A stretch of 64,000 nucleotides of DNA from Bradyrhizobium sp. 139. GTDB lineage: Bacteria > Pseudomonadota > Alphaproteobacteria > Rhizobiales > Xanthobacteraceae. The stretch spans positions 34,902 through 98,901 of the forward strand of contig NZ_JADPKS010000158.1 in NCBI RefSeq assembly GCF_023074175.1, given 5' to 3'. Both the position numbers and the translations under genes were made by a program. The notes under the pieces are model-generated. The model was not told where the DNA came from and did not search any database. It worked only from the letters and a program-made list of their open reading frames with translations. Below are positions 7,501 to 14,452 of this stretch, one piece after another (position 1 is the stretch's first letter; every line of letters starts with the position of its first letter).

Positions 7501-8076
7501 ATGCCAGCCACTTCGTCGAACAAATCCTATCGCGTCGGCCGCTCGAAAACCGGGCTCGGCCTCTTCGCCACCAAGCCGATCAAAAAGGGAACCCGGATCA
7601 TCCGTTATCACGGACCGATCCTGGACTCGCGTATTCCCGAGCAGGACGACATCGAGAACAAGTACCTGTTCGAGCTCAATGGCCGCTGGACCATCGACGG
7701 CTCGGTACGCAAGAACCTCGCGCGCTACATCAATCATTCCTGCCGCCCGAACGCCGAGTCCGACGTCCGGCCGCGCGAGCGCAAGGTCTTCATCCGCGCC
7801 ATCAAGAACATCGAGCCGGGCGACGAGATCAACTACGATTACGGCACCGACTATTTCAAAGCCTATCTGAAGCCGATCGGCTGCAAGTGCGAGTCGTGCG
7901 AGAAGAAGCGCAAGAAGCTGCGCGCCGAGGCCCGCGCCGATCGCGCCAAAGTAAAGGCGCGCACGGAGCGCAAGGCCAAGAAGGCGGGCGCCAAGAGTCC
8001 TAATAACAAGGGCGCCAAAAAGAAGAAGCTCAACGGCTATGCCGTTGCCAAGAGGAACGGGCGCGCGCGGGCGTAG
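7501..8076 (+). CDS. SET-domain protein (lysine methyltransferase-like) with basic tail
   Basis: 191 residues. The SET core spans about residues 10-120: GLGLFATKPIKKGTRI, then RYINHSCRPNAE (78-84, the pseudoknot NHSCxPN motif) and GDEINYDYG (107-115). A post-SET Cys cluster (CKCESC, residues 128-133) would bind zinc. Residues 134-191 form a Lys/Arg/Ala-rich tail that could bind nucleic acid. Family members transfer methyl groups from S-adenosylmethionine to protein lysines; the bacterial target is unknown. I start at the ATG at 7501, since the upstream frame adds only a non-homologous leader. A short hairpin repeat follows the stop. Confidence 0.85.
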   Translation: MPATSSNKSYRVGRSKTGLGLFATKPIKKGTRIIRYHGPILDSRIPEQDDIENKYLFELNGRWTIDGSVRKNLARYINHSCRPNAESDVRPRERKVFIRAIKNIEPGDEINYDYGTDYFKAYLKPIGCKCESCEKKRKKLRAEARADRAKVKARTERKAKKAGAKSPNNKGAKKKKLNGYAVAKRNGRARA

Positions 8077-8087
8077 CACTGCGCTCA

Positions 8088-8107
8088 TGCCCCGCGAAAG
8101 CGGGGCA
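8088..8107. repeat. Short hairpin, half copy of a palindromic repeat
   Basis: TGCCCCGC, GAAA, GCGGGGCA: an eight-base-pair perfect stem with a GAAA loop, followed by CACCCAGTA. The same module, with GAAG in the loop, forms the left half of the repeat at 28318-28417. It lies between the convergent SET-domain gene and the gene ending at 8125, and could terminate either transcript. Confidence 0.55.
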
Positions 8108-8124
8108 CCCAGTAAGTCGCTGCC

Positions 8125-8523
8125 TCAGGCCCCAGCCACACGCCCACTCTTCCGCAATCCCACATATTGCAGCTCCGCGAATACGCCGGTCGCGATCGCC
8201 TGCGCCACGACCATGAGCTCGCCGCTGATGTTCGGCGATACCGCGCCCGAGAACAGCAGAGCAATGCTGCCGACGGTCCAGGCCGCGTTGCCGACCACGA
8301 CCAGCAGCACCAGCGGCCTGGCCACGGAGGCGCGCGAGGCAAGCCAGCCGACCAGCGCGGTGTAGGCGATCAGGAACAGGCCGGTCTCACGCAACAGCGC
8401 TTCGGGCAGGTTGAACAGCGAGGCGAACGCGCCGGCACCGAAGGTGAAGCCGAGGGCGGCGACGCCGCTGAACATGGCGTCGGCGAGAAGCGCGCGGCGC
8501 AGGAAGGTGGATGCATCGATCAT
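8125..8523 (-). CDS. Four-helix membrane protein of unknown function
   Basis: 132 residues with four predicted transmembrane helices (ALLADAMFSGVAALGFTFGAG; GLFLIAYTALVGWLA; PLVLLVVVGNAAWTVGSIALLF; LMVVAQAIATGVFAEL). I chose the ATG at 8523 (MIDAST) because GGAG lies six bases upstream; in-frame ATGs at 8526 and 8535 are alternatives. It follows the small gene 8560-8790 on the same strand, and the pair is divergent from the MmyB-type regulator gene. Function unknown. Confidence 0.65.
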   Translation of the reverse strand: MIDASTFLRRALLADAMFSGVAALGFTFGAGAFASLFNLPEALLRETGLFLIAYTALVGWLASRASVARPLVLLVVVGNAAWTVGSIALLFSGAVSPNISGELMVVAQAIATGVFAELQYVGLRKSGRVAGA

Positions 8524-8559
8524 CATGGTCTCCATGGTTGGGGTTGGCTTGCGGTGAAC

Positions 8560-8790
8560 TCAATGCAATCCGCGCCACCAGGCGCGGAGCAGGCGGGCGA
8601 GGCGGAACGGGCAGAGGCTCTTGCCGACGCCGTGCTCGAAGGCTGTGACCTGCGCGACGACATAGTCGCCGGTCGAATGCACCAGCGGCTCGGGCATGTT
8701 GAGGCTGCGTGCCAGCATGCGGGTCGCGAGCGTCACGGCCCAGGGAAAAAAGTGGTCTGCGATGGTCCGGTAGAGCAGCAGCGCGATCAT
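8560..8790 (-). CDS. Small protein divergent from MmyB-type regulator
   Basis: 76 residues: one hydrophobic N-terminal segment (IALLLYRTIADHFFPWAVTLATRML), then an amphipathic part with a Cys and an Arg/Trp-rich end. AGGAG lies seven bases upstream of the ATG at 8790, so I prefer that start to the ATG at 8796. It is first in a two-gene unit with 8125-8523. The divergent regulator gene starts 101 bases away, with a palindrome in between, suggesting direct control. Confidence 0.55.
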   Translation of the reverse strand: MIALLLYRTIADHFFPWAVTLATRMLARSLNMPEPLVHSTGDYVVAQVTAFEHGVGKSLCPFRLARLLRAWWRGLH

Positions 8791-8839
8791 GGTCATCTCC
8801 TGTCGCGACCAAGGATGCGCCGTGGCGGGCACCAATTCG

Positions 8840-8856
8840 ATTACCTCGCGGGTAAT
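8840..8856. promoter_or_regulatory. Candidate operator of the MmyB-type regulator
   Basis: ATTACC, TCGCG, GGTAAT: a perfect inverted repeat of six-base arms around five bases. It is midway between the divergent start codons at 8790 and 8892. Position and symmetry fit a dimeric HTH regulator binding site. This assignment is by inference only. Confidence 0.45.
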
Positions 8857-8891
8857 GGAAGGACTGAAATTCGCATGCTAGGTTTTCGACC

Positions 8892-9713
8892 ATGAACGCA
8901 CATGCATCCACGGCACATGCCGAACGCAGCCAGCCGGTCCATATCGGCGACCATTTGCGCGAATGGCGGCAGCGCCGCCGCATGAGCCAGCTCGATCTGG
9001 CGGGCGAGGCCGAGATCTCCGCGCGGCATTTGAGCTTCGTCGAGACCGGCCGCGCCGCGCCCTCGCGCGACATGGTGCTCAGGCTCGCCGAACGTCTCGA
9101 CGTGCCCTTGCGCGAACGCAACGTGCTGCTGGTTGCGGCCGGCTACGCACCGGCCTATCCGCAGCGCCCGCTGGAGGATCCCGCCTTGAAATCAGCCCGC
9201 CAGGCCATCGACCTCGTCCTCAGGGCGCACGAGCCCAATCCGGCGCTGGCGTATGACCGGCACTGGAATCTGGTCTCCGCCAACCGCATGGTGGCGCCGC
9301 TGCTCGAGGGCATCCCGCAGCGGCTGCTCGGCCAGCCCTTCAATATACTGCGGCTCGCATTTCATCCCGAGGCGCTGGCACCGCGCACGGTCAATCTCGC
9401 GGAGTGGTGCGGACATCTCTTGGAGCGGCTGCACCGGCAATGCGAGGCCACGGCCGATCCTGAATTGATCAAGCTCTATAACGATCTCAAGAGCTACCCA
9501 ATTCCGGCGCGCGCGGCGCCGCTGTCGAGCGACAATGTCGCAATCCCGTTCAAGCTTCGCCATGATGGGGAGATACTAAGTTTCTTCTCCACCACCATGG
9601 TGTTCGGCACACCGGTCGACATCACCCTGTCCGAGCTGGCGCTCGAGACGTTCTTTCCGGCCGATGAGCGCACCGCCGAGCGGCTCAGGCAGATGGCGGC
9701 AGCTATGACCTAG
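8892..9713 (+). CDS. XRE-family regulator with MmyB-like ligand-binding domain
   Basis: 273 residues. An N-terminal HTH_31-type domain (about residues 18-75: LREWRQRRRMSQLDLAGEAEIS, then RHLSFVETGRAAPSRDMVLRLAERL) is followed by a PAS-like MmyB ligand-binding domain (about 100-270; marked by LAYDRHWNLVSANRMVAPLLEG). Members of this family usually sit beside the gene they control, often a dehydrogenase. Here the divergent neighbours are two small membrane proteins. The operator candidate is the palindrome at 8840-8856. Confidence 0.9.
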   Translation: MNAHASTAHAERSQPVHIGDHLREWRQRRRMSQLDLAGEAEISARHLSFVETGRAAPSRDMVLRLAERLDVPLRERNVLLVAAGYAPAYPQRPLEDPALKSARQAIDLVLRAHEPNPALAYDRHWNLVSANRMVAPLLEGIPQRLLGQPFNILRLAFHPEALAPRTVNLAEWCGHLLERLHRQCEATADPELIKLYNDLKSYPIPARAAPLSSDNVAIPFKLRHDGEILSFFSTTMVFGTPVDITLSELALETFFPADERTAERLRQMAAAMT

Positions 9714-9779
9714 CGCCCTTGCCTCGGGGCGGGTTCGGCTTATCTTGGGTCAAACCCGCATCGCCCGAAGGAGGCGCTC

Positions 9780-10445
9780 ATGAGCACGTTGAAACCGCTT
9801 CAGATCGATGTCGTCTCCGACGTGGTGTGCCCGTGGTGCTATATCGGCAAGCACCGGATCGAGAGCGCGCTTGCGCTCGTTCCAGACGTTCCGGTCAGGC
9901 TCAACTTCCGTCCCTTCTTCCTCAATCCCTGGGTGCCGCGCGAGGGCATCAGCCGCGAGGATTATCTCACCACCAAGTTCGGCTCGGTCGAGGCCTATAA
10001 GGGGATTGCCGGTCGTGTCGTCGCCGCGGCAAGCGAGGAGGGGCTGGTCTACCGGCCCGAGCTGGTCGCGCGTCAGCCCAACACGACTGACTGTCATCGT
10101 CTGATCCTCTGGGCCGAGATGATCGGCAAGGCGCCTGAGATGAAGCAGCGCCTGATGGAGCTATACTTCCGCGACGGCGGCGACCTCACAGACGTGAACG
10201 TGCTGGTGCAGGCGGCCGCCGATGTCGGCCTCGATGCCGATGACATGCGCAAGCGCCTTGCCACGGACGAGGACGTCGCGCGCGTTTCGGCCGACGCGCA
10301 GGAAGCCGCCGAGAAGGGCATCTCCGGCGTGCCGACCTACGTGTTTGCGCAGAAATACGCCGTCTCCGGCGCTCAGGATCCCAACATGCTCGCACGCGCG
10401 ATCCGCGAGGTCTCCGCGGAGATCAACGCGCAAGCGGCGGAGTAG
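9780..10445 (+). CDS. DsbA-family oxidoreductase, FrnE-like
   Basis: 221 residues. The thioredoxin-fold active site CPWC is at residues 17-20 (DVVCPWCYIGKHRIESAL), the alpha-helical insertion lies in the middle, and the cis-Pro loop is at GVPTYVF (about 180). No signal peptide, so it is cytosolic, as usual for FrnE/2-hydroxychromene-2-carboxylate isomerase-like proteins. It probably handles disulfides or glutathione-linked reactions; the substrate cannot be read from sequence. AAGGAGG upstream supports the ATG at 9780. It stands alone between the regulator gene and the hicBA pair. Confidence 0.9.
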   Translation: MSTLKPLQIDVVSDVVCPWCYIGKHRIESALALVPDVPVRLNFRPFFLNPWVPREGISREDYLTTKFGSVEAYKGIAGRVVAAASEEGLVYRPELVARQPNTTDCHRLILWAEMIGKAPEMKQRLMELYFRDGGDLTDVNVLVQAAADVGLDADDMRKRLATDEDVARVSADAQEAAEKGISGVPTYVFAQKYAVSGAQDPNMLARAIREVSAEINAQAAE

Positions 10446-10502
10446 TCTCTTGAGGTTGAATATGTCAGTAGCTTGAGCGACTATCCGCGTTGCGAGGCCG
10501 TC

Positions 10503-10706
10503 ATGAAGATAAAGATAGTTGTACACGAGGCTGAAGAGGGAGGCTTTTGGGCTGAGGTCCCGGCTATTCCTGGCTGTGCCACCGAAGGCGATACCATGGA
10601 TGAGCTGATGGCCAATCTCCGAGATGCGATCGAGGGCTGTCTATCCGTCGAAGTCGCACCACCCGAACCGGGTGGCGTTGAGCGGATTCTGGAACTGCCT
10701 GCGTGA
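10503..10706 (+). CDS. hicB: HicB-like antitoxin (short form)
   Basis: 67 residues. It has the HicB partial RNase-H-like fold: MKIKIVVHEAEEGGFWAEVPAIPGCATEGDT, then helix MDELMANLRDAIEGCL. It ends at about the point where longer HicB proteins add a DNA-binding domain, so autoregulation would need another mechanism. I chose the ATG at 10503, in front of the first beta strand. The stop overlaps the hicA start by four bases (GTGA), so translation is coupled. It neutralises the HicA mRNA interferase. Confidence 0.8.
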   Translation: MKIKIVVHEAEEGGFWAEVPAIPGCATEGDTMDELMANLRDAIEGCLSVEVAPPEPGGVERILELPA

Positions 10707-10909
10707 AGTCAGTCTCTGGTCGGGAGTTCGCACGAATTGTCGAGCGCCGCGGCTGGAATTTGCTTCGAGTCAGCGGCAGCCACTACATCTATGGTAAAAC
10801 CGGCAGCATCGTGCGGCTCTCGGTCCCCATCCACGGCAACAAGCCTCTGAAAGCTGGACTGCTGCGTCATCTCGTCAAGCTAGCTGAACTGTCTGACGCG
10901 GACTTGTAG
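10703..10909 (+). CDS. hicA: HicA-like toxin (mRNA interferase)
   Basis: 68 residues. The dsRBD-like HicA fold is evident: VSGREFARIVERRGWNLLRVSGSHYIYGKTG, with the catalytic His at residue 27 in SGSH, then VRLSVPIHGNKPLKAGLLRHLVKLAEL. The start is a GTG inside the hicB stop. The antitoxin gene comes first here, the reverse of the E. coli hicAB order. The active-site His is intact, so the toxin is probably functional. Confidence 0.85.
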   Translation: MKSVSGREFARIVERRGWNLLRVSGSHYIYGKTGSIVRLSVPIHGNKPLKAGLLRHLVKLAELSDADL

Positions 10910-10913
10910 TTGG

Positions 10914-12083
10914 TCATCTTCTGATCAGGTGCACCACGCATCGTGCAGTCTCATGCGCAACGTTGAGGCCGACCAAAGCAGCGCGAATCAAGGTCACGGT
11001 TGGATCGTTCCGCCGTAACGGGATCAGCACGTCACCGATGGCAAAGCGCCCGCGCCAGATCGGGTTGATCATGGGGTGGTCGGCGCTCGCGGTTGAATCT
11101 GCGCTGGCGATTGACGGATCGGCGCAGAGATGCCGCGTGAGGTCGAGCGTGAGCTGCACGCCCGGCGAATATCTTGCGAAGCGTTCGTCAACGCCGAGTT
11201 TGAAGAAGAAGGCGCGATCCTGGTGGCGCAGCACGATGCCGGCGGCGACCGGTGCCGCGCCGGCGCGGAGCGTGACGATCTCGCATTGTGCGGTCTCGGC
11301 GAGGGTCGGAACGGCGCGGCGGATGAAGGTCGCATCACCCGCATGCTGGATCAGCGCAGTGCCGCGCTTGCCTTTCCAGCCGCTGGCTTCGAGTCGCAGG
11401 AATGTTTCGAGCGCCGGCCTGATCTCGTCTGGCTTGCGCGCGACCTCGAACGCGACGGGCCCATGCTCTTCGAGGCGATGGCGCTGGCGGCGCAGCTCCT
11501 TGAGCTTTTTGGCGCCGAGCGCCTCATGCAACAGCGTTTCACCATCCTGCATCGCATCGAGGCTGGCGCGGATGTAGGAGGAGAGGACACGCGGCTTCAG
11601 GCCGTCGCGATCGAGAACCTGGCTGAACGAGTTCATTGCCGCGCCGTCGAGCGCGACGTCGTTCAGCACGAGCGCATGCGCTCCGGCCTCCCGCGCTTGC
11701 TGTAACAGACGCGTGGCTGCCTCGATCGGGGCGGCACGATCGATCAGTGGGCTGCACAGCGTGCCATAGGGATGCGCGCTGACCAGCGCGGGCAGGGGAA
11801 TCTTCCAGGCCCGCCAGAGCGAGATCACCGGCATCAGCCCGATCAGCCGTGCCGAAGAGCCGTCGAATGCGCCAAGCGCCGAGGCATCCGTGCGGCCGCG
11901 TGCGGCTGCGCTCACGGCGAGCTCCCAGCCCGGCAGGTAGTAGCCGTTCGGCTCGATCGCACGCTGCGCGAGCGCGCGCCATTGGCCGGCTTCGATCGCC
12001 GTGAGCGGGACGAGCGCGCGCGCTGCTGCGGCACCCCTTGCCGCTGCCGGATTGATCGCTGCCTGGTGCGCGATATCGACCAC
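10914..12083 (-). CDS. GNAT-type acyltransferase (BioF2/CelD-like)
   Basis: 389 residues. An N-terminal domain of about 150 residues is followed by a GNAT fold of the BioF2-like type (about 170-340): LGAKKLKELRRQRHRLEEHG, then FLRLEASGWKGKRGTAL and VAAGIVLRHQDRAFFFKLGVDERFARYSPGVQL. The Glu in RLEASGWKG and the DERFARYSPG segment are hallmarks. Relatives act in polysaccharide or cell-wall acylation; the substrate here is unknown. It is convergent with hicA, four bases apart, and divergent from the YeeE/YedE pair. Confidence 0.75.
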   Translation of the reverse strand: MVDIAHQAAINPAAARGAAAARALVPLTAIEAGQWRALAQRAIEPNGYYLPGWELAVSAAARGRTDASALGAFDGSSARLIGLMPVISLWRAWKIPLPALVSAHPYGTLCSPLIDRAAPIEAATRLLQQAREAGAHALVLNDVALDGAAMNSFSQVLDRDGLKPRVLSSYIRASLDAMQDGETLLHEALGAKKLKELRRQRHRLEEHGPVAFEVARKPDEIRPALETFLRLEASGWKGKRGTALIQHAGDATFIRRAVPTLAETAQCEIVTLRAGAAPVAAGIVLRHQDRAFFFKLGVDERFARYSPGVQLTLDLTRHLCADPSIASADSTASADHPMINPIWRGRFAIGDVLIPLRRNDPTVTLIRAALVGLNVAHETARCVVHLIRR

Positions 12084-12262
12084 GTCCCGTCGTCCTCGTT
12101 CAGGCGGGCTACGCCCGCGTTACGTGGTCATGCTTAGCGCAAAGATTGGAAAATACCGTTGGGACGCCGCTTCAATTCGAGTGGTAGTATTAACGTTCCG
12201 TTGAGCATCCGGCCGCAAGCCGCAGGATTGCTTGATGGAAGCTCTCGACCTGGAGGATCACA

Positions 12263-12691
12263 ATGATCGCCACACCTTTCACGCCGATTGCGTCGCTCCT
12301 TGGTGGCGCGTTGATCGGCCTGTCCGCCGTGCTGCTGATGTGGGCGACGGGACGGATCGCCGGTGTCAGCGGCATCGCGGCGCGGCTGTTTCCGCCCTAC
12401 GAGGATCGCGAGTTCGCCGGCCGGCTAGCGTTCGTCGCCGGCCTCGTCGCCGCGCCCATCCTGGTGCGCATTGTCAGCGGAAGCCTGCCGGCGCAAACCA
12501 TCGCGGCAGGAACGCCGCTTCTGATTGTCGCCGGATTGCTCACGGGCTTCGGTGCAGTATGGGGCAGCGGCTGCACGTCCGGCCATGGCGTCTGTGGCCT
12601 GTCGCGGCTGTCGCTGCGATCGCTGGTCGCGACCGTCACCTTCATGGCGGCGGGCATCGCCACCGTTTTTTTGATGCGGCACTGGGGCTGA
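12263..12691 (+). CDS. Half-size YeeE/YedE transporter (PmpA-like)
   Basis: 142 residues with four transmembrane helices. The family signature GSGCTSGHGVCGLSRLSLRS lies at about residues 100-119, with the two Cys thought to relay sulfur in YeeE-type thiosulfate/sulfur transporters. GGAGG lies eight bases before the ATG at 12263. It is the first of a two-gene operon; the second half-protein starts six bases after this stop. Such pairs usually act together and often sit beside rhodaneses or sulfur dioxygenases; none is adjacent here. Confidence 0.85.
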   Translation: MIATPFTPIASLLGGALIGLSAVLLMWATGRIAGVSGIAARLFPPYEDREFAGRLAFVAGLVAAPILVRIVSGSLPAQTIAAGTPLLIVAGLLTGFGAVWGSGCTSGHGVCGLSRLSLRSLVATVTFMAAGIATVFLMRHWG

Positions 12692-12696
12692 CGACG

Positions 12697-13164
12697 ATGG
12701 CAATCCTCATTCAATTCGCGATCGGCCTCGTCTTCGGCATCGGGCTCATCGTCTCCGGCATGTCGAATCCGGCAAAGGTGCTGAACTTTTTGGACGTCGG
12801 CGGAATTCCCGCCGGAACGTGGGATGCGAGCCTCGCTTTCGTGATGGCAGGTGCAGTCGCGGTCACCTTCGTCGGCTTCAGCCGTGTCTTGAAGCGCGCG
12901 CGGCCGGTCTTCGCCGAACGATTCTACGTTCCGACGCGAAAGGACATCGACTCGAGAATTATCGCCGGTCCTGCCATTTTCGGCATCGGATGGGGGCTCG
13001 CAGGCTTTTGTCCAGGCCCAGCGCTAACCGCACTCGGATTCGGCTCGGCGTCCGCCTTCATCTTCGTCGCCGCGATGTGTGCCGGCATGGTGCTCGCCCG
13101 CTTCATCGCGCAGCTACCGCCGTCAACGCGCTTCGTCATGCCGTCCGATCCGCTCGAAACTTGA
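12697..13164 (+). CDS. Half-size YeeE/YedE transporter (PmpB/DUF6691-like)
   Basis: 155 residues with four helices. It has the SGMSNPAKVLNFLD motif near the N-terminus and IFGIGWGLAGFCPGPALTALG (about residues 95-115), where the conserved Cys sits in GFCPGP. This is the second half of the sulfur-transporter pair. The ATG at 12697 is preferred: the longer frame upstream reads through the first gene out of phase. A strong stem-loop follows four bases after the stop. Confidence 0.85.
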   Translation: MAILIQFAIGLVFGIGLIVSGMSNPAKVLNFLDVGGIPAGTWDASLAFVMAGAVAVTFVGFSRVLKRARPVFAERFYVPTRKDIDSRIIAGPAIFGIGWGLAGFCPGPALTALGFGSASAFIFVAAMCAGMVLARFIAQLPPSTRFVMPSDPLET

Positions 13165-13167
13165 CAT

Positions 13168-13205
13168 GGACAGGACCGGCGAGTGATCTCGCCCGGTCCT
13201 GTCCT
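13168..13205. terminator. Stem-loop between convergent genes
   Basis: GGACAGGACCGG-CGAG pairs with CTCG-CCCGGTCCTGTCC around TGAT: about 16 base pairs with one bulged base. It lies between the transporter stop (13164) and the stop of the convergent exported-protein gene (13222). There is no clear U-tract, so its role as a bidirectional terminator is inferred. Confidence 0.55.
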
Positions 13206-13221
13206 ATGACAGCTTCATTGA

Positions 13222-13551
13222 CTACCAGCGGTCGCCGCCGACACCGACGCCCACGCTGACGCCGGGCGTGCGAATGCCGACGCCGCCACGCGGGCCGTCG
13301 TCCCAGTCGCGATAGGTGCGACGCTCATAGTAGCGGTCGCGTGGCATGGTCGCGTAGGAGTCGCGCACGATTACGCGGGAGCCGCCACGGGTGCGATAGC
13401 AATTGCCGGCATCGTCACAGACAAGCCGGACTTCCTGGACGAGATCAGGGCTCGCATATTCGCTGGTCGTGTAGATGTCGGCAGCCTTCGCGCCGCTCGC
13501 CGCGGCCAAGGCCCCGACGCCAGCCAGCAATGCAATCGTGAATGTCCTCAT
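13222..13551 (-). CDS. Small exported protein with Gly/Val-rich C-terminus
   Basis: 109 residues. The signal peptide is MRTFTIALLAGVGALAAASGAKA, cleaved before ADIYTT. The mature part has a short Cys pair (VCDDAGNCYRTRGG), several Arg/Tyr repeats, then GGVGIRTPGVSVGVGVGGD at the end. AGGAGG lies five bases before the ATG at 13551; an ATG at 13554 is the alternative. Similar small periplasmic proteins are common in Bradyrhizobium; function unknown. Confidence 0.65.
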   Translation of the reverse strand: MRTFTIALLAGVGALAAASGAKAADIYTTSEYASPDLVQEVRLVCDDAGNCYRTRGGSRVIVRDSYATMPRDRYYERRTYRDWDDGPRGGVGIRTPGVSVGVGVGGDRW

Positions 13552-13663
13552 CATGTCCTCCTCGAAACTGCCCTCGGCGGTAACAAGAATGGGAGGCGGC
13601 GATCGTTCCGGTCGATCTACATGTTTTTCCCGGAACCGGAGCGGGTGCCGGCGTGATTTGTTC

Positions 13664-14068
13664 CTAGATCGGCTCGTAGCTTTCCGACCCGCAGATGTCG
13701 TCCGCTTCCGCGCGGCGGCGGTCGACCACCTTTCCGCCGTTGATCGTCACGACGTAGATCTGCGTGCCGAGCGCGGAGCCGGTCGCGGAGGTGAGCTGCG
13801 CGCGGACGCAGGCCGTCCAGCCCGGTCCCCGCACTTCTCGATGGGGCGGGGCGACGTGCACCTCGCGCGGATAGGACGTGTTGAGGAACACTACGTTGAT
13901 CTGCTCGCGTACCATGCGCTTGACATCGGGGGGCGCTTCGGGTGGCGGCTGCTCGGCTTCCTTCATGCGCATGAACTCGGGCACCGGCGCGCGGCTGTCG
14001 GCAAAACCGCAAGAACCGAGCGCGAGAGCGCCGGCTATCAGCGCCGCACAAGCAATAATCCGCAACAT
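13664..14068 (-). CDS. Putative lipoprotein of unknown function
   Basis: 134 residues. The N-terminus MLRIIACAALIAGALALGSCGF ends in a lipobox (LGSC), so the mature protein is probably lipid-anchored at Cys 20. The rest holds NVVFLNTSYPREVHVAPP, a Cys in WTACVRAQL and DICGSESYEPI at the C-terminus. The ATG at 14068 is chosen because it starts the signal; the frame to 14485 has no such feature. Function unknown. Confidence 0.65.
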   Translation of the reverse strand: MLRIIACAALIAGALALGSCGFADSRAPVPEFMRMKEAEQPPPEAPPDVKRMVREQINVVFLNTSYPREVHVAPPHREVRGPGWTACVRAQLTSATGSALGTQIYVVTINGGKVVDRRRAEADDICGSESYEPI

Positions 14069-14221
14069 CCGTGAAGGTCCCCTGCGGGCCAACAGATAGG
14101 CAAGGAATGCGAGCCGGCGAAGTCCCGGCCGATCAAGATTTGCTGAGGCCTGGGAACCCGCGGCATTTGCTATTACGGGATTGCAGGCTAGTTTGTACCC
14201 CAGACGAGGGGGATTGCACCA

Positions 14222-14452
14222 ATGAGGATTTTGGTCATAGCGGCCGCAGTGCTCGCACTGACGGTTGCGTCCGCGCAGGCGCAGGGCCGCGGCACAGGCC
14301 AGCCGAATGAAAGTGGCCAGAAGTCGGACAACAAGCCCAAAGTCGACGAAAGGGCCTACAAGGCCGCGCTCGAGCGCATTCCGGAGCCGAAGGAGAAGTA
14401 CGACCCCTGGAGCGGAGCCCGTCCGGCTGAACCTGCCAAAAAACCGAAATAA
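14222..14452 (+). CDS. Small exported protein of the AYK..IP..DPW family
   Basis: 76 residues: a signal peptide (MRILVIAAAVLALTVASAQA) and a short charged mature chain with AYKAALERIPEPKEKYDPWSG, ending in a Pro/Lys tail. The protein at 18201-18497 has the same order (AYKETLKKIPDSKASNDPWGG), so they are paralogues. Its stop codon directly abuts the GTG start of the PQQ dehydrogenase gene, suggesting a shared transcript. The function of the family is unknown. Confidence 0.7.
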   Translation: MRILVIAAAVLALTVASAQAQGRGTGQPNESGQKSDNKPKVDERAYKAALERIPEPKEKYDPWSGARPAEPAKKPK

